Source of the DNA: an uncultured Acetatifactor sp.
Lineage (GTDB): Bacteria; Bacillota; Clostridia; Lachnospirales; Lachnospiraceae
DNA: 64,000 nt
NCBI GenBank assembly: GCA_910583845.1
Contig: CAJUAB010000025.1
Coordinates: 10,449-74,448 of the forward strand
Direction of reading: 5' to 3'
A model generated the notes under the pieces. It saw only the letters and a list, made by a program, of their open reading frames with translations, had not been told where the DNA came from and ran no database searches. Of this stretch, positions 58,804 to 64,000 are shown in pieces. Both the position numbers and the translations under genes were made by a program. How positions within the stretch are numbered: position 1 is the stretch's first letter; each line of letters begins with the position of its first letter.

Positions 58804-60367
58804 TGTTTTTGACGCCCAGAATGTTGTCATAACCGGCGTCATAGATCACCACGCCCTTGCGGGAATTGGCCGCGTGAATAATCTGCCCGTCCCCGATATA
58901 CATGCCCACATGGGTGCATTTACTCTTTCCATAACAGATGATATCTCCCGGCTGAATCTCGCTGTAGTCGATGCTCCTCCCGTCAGAACTGTACTGGCCT
59001 GAGGGTGTTCTGCTGATGGAATAGCCGAAATCCGCATATATGTAGCAGGTAAAGCCGGAACAGTCCGTGCCGCCCGCCAGACTCCTCCCGCCGTGTACAT
59101 AGGGATAGCCCAGATACAGCATGGCGTAATCCACGATGGAGCGGCGCAGCTCCTCGTTGGACGTGTAGAGAGCCGCCGGGGGAGTCAGAGGGGTAACCAC
59201 GGTATTCTCCGGGGCAGCCTGCTCCCGGGCCGCCATCCGTTCCTCCAGTTCCCTCTGAGCTGCCTGTTCCGCCCGCTCCTCCTCCAGGGACTTCGCATAG
59301 ATAAACTCTTCGGAAACCGTCACATACTCGGCTGCGACATAGCCTGTCTGTCCTTCCGTATACTGTACCAGCAGCCAGTCTTCCTGCGGCTCCAGAATTT
59401 TCACCTTTTCCCCGTGACTGATATAACCGATGCGTCCGGATTCGATGCCCGGCTCCTGCCGCACATTCAGCCTGTCCGCGATCACAGTGGCATAGCGGGT
59501 CACATAGTCATCCACCGCTTCTACCGCCGCATCCCCGTAGAGAAAGTATTCTGCCTTGATATAGCCTTCCACGCTGCCGGACACCACGTGAAACCAGTCC
59601 TGTTCGTCCCCGGCCACATCCAGAATCTGAGCAACGGCGCCGTTGTAGATCTTACCCAGAATCTCACTGTCCGTCCCCGGCTGCTGTCGCACATTTACAT
59701 AGTGGTCCACCTGGGCGATGGCCAGATTCGCGTATTCACTCTCCTCCTCCCCTGAAACTTCCTCCGGGGAGCTCTCTTCTTCCGGCGCGTCTTCTGTAAA
59801 TGCCGGTGCCGTCCGGGATTCTCCGGTCTCCGGTGCTTCCCCCATGTCCGTTGCGGATTTGATATCCGCTGCGGATTCCATATCCTCGGCTGGCTCGTTG
59901 ACCGGTCCCAAGTCCCTATCTGCGGCTGGCTCGTTGACCGGTCCCGAGTCCCTATCTGCGGCTGGCTCGTTGACCGGTCCCGAGTCCCTATCTGCGGCTG
60001 GCTCCGGGCCTGGCGCAGGCAGCGCCTCGCCCGCCCCGGAAGACATTCCGGCGGATTCTGCTGCCGCCACCTCATCTCCCGGCGCAAGGACCGTTCCTTC
60101 CTTCAACGCGGACCCGGACTGTGACAAAGCCACCGGAGCTTTCCCGGATGCCGTATCCGTTTCCCTGTCCGCGGGCAATTCTGCCGCACCGTCCATTTCC
60201 TCCGCCCCGGCCGCCCCTTTTCCGCCTGCTTTCTCACCGGCATATACGCCGCAATCCGCTCCCATTGCCGCCGCTATCGCGGGCATCTCCGCGGTTGGCC
60301 GCTGAAATATAAAGGCTGTCAATAATCCCACTCCCACCATCAGCACACAGATCACGCTTTTTTTCAT
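58793..60367 (-). CDS. SH3-domain NlpC/P60 cell-wall hydrolase
   Basis: A 524-residue exported peptidoglycan hydrolase. A signal peptide (KKSVICVLMVGVGLLTAF) is followed by a long alanine/proline/acidic linker (about 35-205) with a 12-residue repeat (PAADRDSGPVNE, three copies). Two SH3b domains come next (ANLAIAQVDHYVNVRQQPG and IADRLNVRQEPGIE), then an alanine/glutamate helix and the C-terminal NlpC/P60 domain. The catalytic Cys is in GGTDCSGFTCYIYADFG, the His in CTHVGMYIGDG and the third polar residue in IIHAANSR. It probably cleaves D-gamma-glutamyl-diamino acid bonds. The start at 60367 gives the signal peptide; GAGG lies 12 bases upstream. Confidence 0.93.
   Translation of the reverse strand: MKKSVICVLMVGVGLLTAFIFQRPTAEMPAIAAAMGADCGVYAGEKAGGKGAAGAEEMDGAAELPADRETDTASGKAPVALSQSGSALKEGTVLAPGDEVAAAESAGMSSGAGEALPAPGPEPAADRDSGPVNEPAADRDSGPVNEPAADRDLGPVNEPAEDMESAADIKSATDMGEAPETGESRTAPAFTEDAPEEESSPEEVSGEEESEYANLAIAQVDHYVNVRQQPGTDSEILGKIYNGAVAQILDVAGDEQDWFHVVSGSVEGYIKAEYFLYGDAAVEAVDDYVTRYATVIADRLNVRQEPGIESGRIGYISHGEKVKILEPQEDWLLVQYTEGQTGYVAAEYVTVSEEFIYAKSLEEERAEQAAQRELEERMAAREQAAPENTVVTPLTPPAALYTSNEELRRSIVDYAMLYLGYPYVHGGRSLAGGTDCSGFTCYIYADFGYSISRTPSGQYSSDGRSIDYSEIQPGDIICYGKSKCTHVGMYIGDGQIIHAANSRKGVVIYDAGYDNILGVKNIID
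59888..59995. repeat. 36-base tandem repeat in the NlpC/P60 linker
   Basis: Three exact-length units begin at 59888, 59924 and 59960, with a partial fourth at 59996. The first differs from the others by one base. The unit encodes 12 residues on the minus strand. Perfect DNA-level identity points to recent slippage expansion, so copy number may vary between strains. Confidence 0.9.
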
Positions 60368-60486
60368 AGTATGTTTTACCTCGATTCCGTACATTCCCGA
60401 TCTTATCTGAAAATTGCTTCCCCCGGTCCGCACATCACAGTCTGTGGAAGAGTGGTGCCGGATTGCGGAGACACAATTTATTTTTC

Positions 60487-60515
60487 AGTATAACACATTT
60501 TGTAATAATTCCCAA
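60487..60515 (-). promoter_or_regulatory. Promoter of the NlpC/P60 gene
   Basis: On the minus strand TTGGGA (60510-60515), 17 bases and TATACT (60487-60492), preceded by TGTGT, form a plausible promoter. The leader of about 110 bases before the ATG at 60367 shows nothing else. Confidence 0.6.
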
Positions 60516-60588
60516 TACTTTCTTAAAAGATTTTTAACAATTATATAACATTTTAGTTTTTACAGGATGACCGCGCAGCCTCTTGGAG

Positions 60589-60765
60589 TTTGCAGAAAGG
60601 TGTACTTCCCCGCAAAGAATATCAATATTATCCACCATTCGTCAAACAGCGCGTTTTTTCGTCAACATAATATGGCAATCCCAGCCGCGTTGTGCTATAT
60701 TTGCATTGAATAGCCAATGGGTGCGATTTGCAGAAAGGTACCTATTTCGGCATCCGTACCCATTG
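60589..60765 (+). promoter_or_regulatory. Repeats and dyad upstream of the DUF5780-like lipoprotein gene
   Basis: TTTGCAGAAAGGT occurs twice in direct orientation, at 60589-60601 and 60727-60739. The second copy lies inside an inverted repeat CAATGGGT/ACCCATTG (60715-60722 with 60758-60765) shortly before the gene. A regulator site or leader hairpin is likely; no clear -35/-10 pair could be assigned. The rest of 60516-60804 is A+T rich and without a gene. Confidence 0.4.
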
Positions 60766-60804
60766 CGCAAATATACTCTATGAAAGAAATGTAGGAGGAC
60801 AATC

Positions 60805-62046
60805 ATGAAGAAAAAAATCCATCTGTTGCTTACGATGCTAATCGTAGTGACAATGCTTCTTGTCGGCTGCTCATCAGACAATGATCCGGGCGACGAGAGC
60901 AGTACCGCAAATCCCTCGGTCAGCAATACAAGCGATGAGCAAAACACAGATCAAAGCTCGGAACAGGCTGCAAGCACAAGCGATGAGCCGGACGACGGAA
61001 GCAGTACCACAAATCCCTCAGCCGACAGTACAAGCAGCGAACAAAGCACAAATGAAAACCCGGCACAGACTATGAGCATAAGCGAATTTGAAAATTTGCT
61101 TGCTGAACAGCCATTATATGTTTCCAAGACCAACTATGTCATACAGGATGAAAACTTGAAATCACTTTATCCCGATATGCTGCAAGCCATCCTTTTCAAC
61201 AACACAACGGAAGATATAAAAGACGCCATCGTCGCGTTTGTGGCATGGGACAGCAACAATCTCCCTGTTAAAATTGAGGGGCAGATTGATTTTAGCGGCG
61301 GCTCTTATATCAAGAAAGTCAATTACAGCGACATCAATCTGACCGGTGGGAATACTTTCGGCGAGGACAGCGGCTATTCGCTTGGCGAAAATTGCGAAAT
61401 TGCTACATTCAAGGCAATTGTCATTTCCTTTGAAACCTTTGACGGAGATACTTGGGACAATCCATACTATGATGCATTTTGCACACTCTATGAAGGTGAA
61501 AAATACGCAGACGACATGACAGTTGAGGTAGAAGTTGTTGACAGCACTTTTTCAGCAAGTGAAAATGCTGCTGACAGTTCTGTTGAAGAAGAAACCTCCT
61601 CATCCATGACTGCCTCAGAACTGGAGAGTAACTTAAGCTCACAGCCCATCACGATCATTAAAACGGATTATGTCGTGCAGGATGAGAATCTCAAAACACT
61701 TTACCCTGATATGTTGCAAGCCGTTCTGCAAAATAACACAACAGACGATATAAAAAATGCCGTTGTTGCTTTTGTAGCATGGGATTCTAACAATCTCCCA
61801 GTCAAAATTGAGGGACAATTTGATTTTGGCGGCGGTTCTTATGTGAAAAAAGTGAACTACTCAGACATCAACCTTGCCGCCGGCGATACTTTCGGTGAAA
61901 CCAGCGGATATTCTCTGGGTGAAAATTGTGAAATCAAATCCTTTAAGGCAATTGTCGTTTCTTATGAAACCTTTGACGGAGATACTTGGGACAATCCGTA
62001 CTACGAGGATTTTTGTTCACTCTATGAGGGGAAGAAATTGAATTAG
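60805..62046 (+). CDS. Lipoprotein with two tandem DUF5780-like domains
   Basis: A 413-residue surface lipoprotein. The lipobox is MLLVGCSS; a serine/threonine/asparagine-rich linker (about 22-90) is itself repetitive. Two domains of about 130 residues follow (about 92-228 and 272-413). They share TNYVIQDENLKSLYPDMLQA versus TDYVVQDENLKTLYPDMLQA and the same ending FDGDTWDNPYY. This is a clear internal duplication, also visible at DNA level. I read the domain as DUF5780-like, a family without known function. Base composition is more A+T rich than that of most neighbours. The ATG at 60805 follows GTAGGAGG. Confidence 0.78.
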   Translation: MKKKIHLLLTMLIVVTMLLVGCSSDNDPGDESSTANPSVSNTSDEQNTDQSSEQAASTSDEPDDGSSTTNPSADSTSSEQSTNENPAQTMSISEFENLLAEQPLYVSKTNYVIQDENLKSLYPDMLQAILFNNTTEDIKDAIVAFVAWDSNNLPVKIEGQIDFSGGSYIKKVNYSDINLTGGNTFGEDSGYSLGENCEIATFKAIVISFETFDGDTWDNPYYDAFCTLYEGEKYADDMTVEVEVVDSTFSASENAADSSVEEETSSSMTASELESNLSSQPITIIKTDYVVQDENLKTLYPDMLQAVLQNNTTDDIKNAVVAFVAWDSNNLPVKIEGQFDFGGGSYVKKVNYSDINLAAGDTFGETSGYSLGENCEIKSFKAIVVSYETFDGDTWDNPYYEDFCSLYEGKKLN

Positions 62047-62106
62047 AAGCCGGGTGAATGCAAGCATGGTTCAGAAATGGACTCCGGGGTAACTGAATAC
62101 TGACCC

Positions 62107-62148
62107 ACAGGGGCGGCGCTTCCAGACCGAGGCAGCCGCCCTGTTTTT
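62107..62148 (+). terminator. Intrinsic terminator of the lipoprotein gene
   Basis: ACAGGGGCGGC (62107-62117) pairs with GCCGCCCTGT (62134-62143) with one bulged G, followed by five T (62144-62148). It lies about 60 bases after the stop codon. Confidence 0.8.
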
Positions 62149-62289
62149 ATGCCTGTAATATCCGTCTGGTCATACAGGTCGGTGCGGATCAGGCCGGGGT
62201 TGATTCCATAGTCCGTTATGGCCGTCAGGCCTTGCCGGAAGGGAACTTTTTCATAACAGCGGAATCCCCGCAGAGCAAGGATTCCGCTG
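62149..62289 (-). other. Hairpin after the aldolase gene and a protein-like remnant
   Basis: CAGCGGAATCC/GGATTCCGCTG (62257-62267 with 62279-62289) is a perfect 11-base stem directly after the aldolase stop; on the minus strand only TTAT follows, so it is at best a weak terminator. Further left, the minus strand reads a protein-like stretch without a start (LTAITDYGINPGLIRTDLYD), perhaps the remnant of a lost gene. Confidence 0.35.
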
Positions 62290-62295
62290 CATCGT

Positions 62296-63279
62296 TCATA
62301 ACGCGGTGTCTATTAAATCCTGGTAAAACATGGCATAATCCGTTCTCTTTTCCTTGATGAACGAAATGGCCGAAGAGGGATGGCAATTCAGCGTACCCGT
62401 GAGCAGATAGGGAATATCATACCCCCACACAGTCCCCTCCTCCTTTAATTTGCCGATATGCTTCTCGATAAAATTCATGATGGCAATCTTATTATACCTG
62501 GGATTGCGGAGGAAACTCAGCAGCAGCTCCATGTAACAGTTGCCTGCGCCTCTGCCCAGGCCGCTGACCGTGGCGTCCAGATAGCTCGCGCCTCTGGAGA
62601 GGCTTTCAATGGTGTTCGCGAAGGCCAGCTGCTGGTTATTGTGAGCATGCATGCCCACCTTTTTTCCGTACTTGGCCGCTACATCCAGATATTTGTCTGT
62701 CAGCCGCTCCACCTGCTCGGGATAAAACGCCCCGAAGCTGTCCACCAGATAGATCACATCCACACTGCTCTGGGCCAGCAGCTCCAGTCCCCCGTCCAGA
62801 TCCACATCACTGACCTTTGACACCGCCATGATGTTGACCGTGGTCTCATAGCCCTTCTTCTTGGCATCCTCCAGCATCTCTATGGCGGCCGGAATCGTGT
62901 TGATATAGGTAGCAACCCTCACCAGATCAATCACACTGTCCTTGCGGCTTAAGATGTCCCTCTTAAAGTCTGTCCGGCCCACATCCGCCATGACGGAAAG
63001 TTTCATATCCGTCTTATTGTCTCCCACAATGTCCCGGATGTCCTTCTCGTCACAGAACTTCCATTTACCGAAGTCCTCCCGTCTGAAAATCTCCTTGGAC
63101 GCCTTGTAGCCAAACTCCATATAGTCCACTCCGGCCTTGATATTGGCCAGATATAAGTCCCTCACAAACTCGTCCGTAAAGCGGAAATTATTTACCAGAC
63201 CGCCGTCTCTCAATGTACAATCCACTACCTTAATATCCGGGCGGAAGGATACCAGGCTGCCCTGTCTCTCTCTGCTCAT
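62296..63279 (-). CDS. HMG-CoA lyase-like aldolase family protein
   Basis: A 327-residue TIM-barrel enzyme of the DRE-TIM metallolyase group (HMG-CoA lyase, 4-hydroxy-2-oxovalerate aldolase, isopropylmalate synthase). The opening VVDCTLRDGGLVNNF carries the metal-binding Asp and catalytic Arg; IYLVDSFGAFYPEQV and GMHAHNNQQLAFANT carry the two metal histidines; GLGRGAGNCYMELLL matches the glycine-rich loop near the active site. It lacks the C-terminal domains of synthases. In Clostridia such stand-alone proteins are annotated only as aldolases; the substrate is unknown. The start at 63279 has AAAAGGAGC ten bases upstream; 17 more codons are open without support. It is a single gene. Confidence 0.82.
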   Translation of the reverse strand: MSRERQGSLVSFRPDIKVVDCTLRDGGLVNNFRFTDEFVRDLYLANIKAGVDYMEFGYKASKEIFRREDFGKWKFCDEKDIRDIVGDNKTDMKLSVMADVGRTDFKRDILSRKDSVIDLVRVATYINTIPAAIEMLEDAKKKGYETTVNIMAVSKVSDVDLDGGLELLAQSSVDVIYLVDSFGAFYPEQVERLTDKYLDVAAKYGKKVGMHAHNNQQLAFANTIESLSRGASYLDATVSGLGRGAGNCYMELLLSFLRNPRYNKIAIMNFIEKHIGKLKEEGTVWGYDIPYLLTGTLNCHPSSAISFIKEKRTDYAMFYQDLIDTAL

Positions 63280-63470
63280 GCCGATAACTGCTCCTTTTCT
63301 GATGAATCGCAAGTAATACAAAATTCTCATTCATAACCCTGCGGAAAACTGTGTATACCGTTTTCGCGCGAGCCGATGCCTGAAATTCCAGTGTTGTCTG
63401 TTTACATAGAGTAACACATGTTTTCTGAATATATGCAAGGCCAGCAAAACTGGCTCCTGTAGCACTGCAA

Positions 63471-63507
63471 TTTACCGATTTAAAGTTTCGCACTTTAAAT
63501 TGGTAAA
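63471..63507. repeat. 16-base inverted repeat downstream of tRNA-Val
   Basis: Arms 63471-63486 and 63492-63507 (TTTACCGATTTAAAGT and its near-exact complement) pair with a single G-T wobble around a five-base loop. It is 20 bases beyond the 3' end of the tRNA. No U-run follows on either strand, so it is not a standard terminator; it may protect a 3' end or be a small repeat element. The remainder of 63280-63526 shows no gene. Confidence 0.6.
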
Positions 63508-63526
63508 CTCCCGGGCGATAAAAAAA

Positions 63527-63600
63527 TGGAAGCAAGGAGGCTCGAACTCCTGACCTTTCGCGTGTGAGGCGAACGCTCATCCCGGCTGAGCTATGCTTCC
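63527..63600 (-). tRNA. tRNA-Val, anticodon CAC
   Basis: A complete 74-base cloverleaf on the minus strand. The acceptor stem is GGAAGCA/TGCTTCC with discriminator A. The D-arm is GCTC/GAGC, the anticodon arm is TTCGC-CTCACAC-GCGAA with anticodon CAC (reads GUG, valine), and the T-arm is AGGAG-TTCGAGC-CTCCT. CCA is not encoded; six T follow immediately and probably serve in termination. It has its own promoter at 63610-63637. Confidence 0.95.
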
Positions 63601-63609
63601 ATGAACTTT

Positions 63610-63663
63610 ATTATAGCACGATATGTGTAAAATGCAAGTCCTATTTTTGCATTTTACACATAT
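63610..63663 (-). promoter_or_regulatory. tRNA-Val promoter overlapped by a 17-base palindrome
   Basis: On the minus strand TTGCAT (63632-63637), 16 bases and TATAAT (63610-63615) form the promoter, ten bases before the mature tRNA. Perfect 17-base arms (63621-63637 and 63647-63663) cover the -35 box and spacer. On the plus strand the palindrome is followed by TATTTTTG, so it may also stop rightward transcription. Confidence 0.75.
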
Positions 63664-63700
63664 TTTTGTTTCCACTTAGTTTCCTCTTGATCTACGCATT

Positions 63701-63898
63701 TCAACGGAAGGACTCCATCAAATTGTGTTCCAGCGGCGGCAAATGTTGATAGGGTCTTTCTTTCATGCAGTCCCTCCGTTTTTCTTCTTGTTGCCGTTCT
63801 CCCCGAAAAGGTTTCCTGCCCCATTTCTGCGGCGTGTTCCGGCGTTGGTGCGCTCGCCTGCTCTGGTCACGGTGTCCAGAAGCAGGGTCACGGCGCAC
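63701..63898 (-). CDS. Doubtful small reading frame
   Basis: A 65-codon minus-strand frame rich in arginine, glutamine and glutamate, starting with GTG at 63898 or, with a much better GGAGGG site, with ATG at 63766, which would give a 21-residue peptide (MKERPYQHLPPLEHNLMESF plus R). No family is recognised and composition looks partly non-coding. The rest of 63664-64000 shows nothing I can assign. Confidence 0.2.
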   Translation of the reverse strand: MRRDPASGHRDQSRRAHQRRNTPQKWGRKPFRGERQQEEKRRDCMKERPYQHLPPLEHNLMESFR

Positions 63899-64000
63899 TT
63901 CCCCAGCCAGGGTATTCCTTTTCAGACGGTCATTTAGTTTTAAGGGGCTTGTCCATCGATGAACTATCTCAAGTGTATACTTTTTTGATTGCCTGTGCCG

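Noticed and set aside
59888..59995. 36-base repeats resembling a CRISPR array
   Set aside because: The units are directly adjacent with no spacers, are in frame and encode a linker peptide in the NlpC/P60 protein.

Overview
The window looks like the chromosome of a gut-type Lachnospiraceae (Clostridia, Bacillota). The evidence is the gene content (AddA/AddB instead of RecBCD, an ECF-type ThiT under a TPP riboswitch, ATPase-less sugar ABC transporters, many LacI-controlled glycoside hydrolases), strong GGAGG ribosome binding sites and sigma-A promoters. Most genes are fairly G+C rich. Two stretches are clearly A+T richer: about 8.4-12.3 kb and 60.4-62.1 kb.

Layout. 0-2.7 kb: fruK-ptsI, a fructose-1-phosphate kinase with PTS enzyme I. 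2.7-6.1 kb: an aminotransferase, two GNAT acetyltransferases and an unrecognised protein. 6.2-8.1 kb: an FtsH protease. 8.5-11.5 kb: a three-gene ABC-3C conflict-type cassette (nuclease-like effector, small middle component, DUF2326 ATPase) in an A+T-rich island with gene remnants at both ends and a small XRE regulator beside it.

12.5-45 kb: the main feature, nineteen co-directional minus-strand genes. They run from one perfectly spaced sigma-A promoter (44936-44964), flanked by two LacI-type operators, to one strong terminator (12534-12589). No gap exceeds about 165 bases. In transcription order: SGNH/DUF4886 hydrolase, beta-helix lipoprotein, solute-binding lipoprotein, a giant membrane-anchored solute-binding protein with carbohydrate-binding-like domains, a permease pair, an NHL-TPR-YIP1 membrane protein, a DUF5696 exported protein, a second permease pair, GH88, DUF2264, a domain-swapped GH3, GH30, a GH5 lipoprotein, a LacI regulator, a GH149-like phosphorylase, a GH94 phosphorylase and a GH16 endoglucanase. 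Together they suggest import of beta-glucan oligosaccharides, probably beta-1,3-linked and possibly carrying uronic acids, with energy-saving phosphorolysis in the cytoplasm. A second LacI gene (45127-46143) has its own promoter, operator and terminator and is the likely master repressor.

46-55.7 kb: a TPP riboswitch with thiT, then a leftward xthA-addB-addA DNA repair operon. 55.8-62 kb: envelope genes (DUF3592, a small membrane protein, a CapA-like lipoprotein, an SH3/NlpC-P60 hydrolase, a duplicated DUF5780-like lipoprotein) and an intergenic region at 56.5-56.8 kb that folds into nested stems like an unannotated structured RNA. 62.3-64 kb: an aldolase-family enzyme, tRNA-Val(CAC) and mostly unassigned sequence.

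All family names come from reading motifs by eye; no database search was run. Starts were moved to the ATG or GTG with a good ribosome binding site where the longest frame lacked one.
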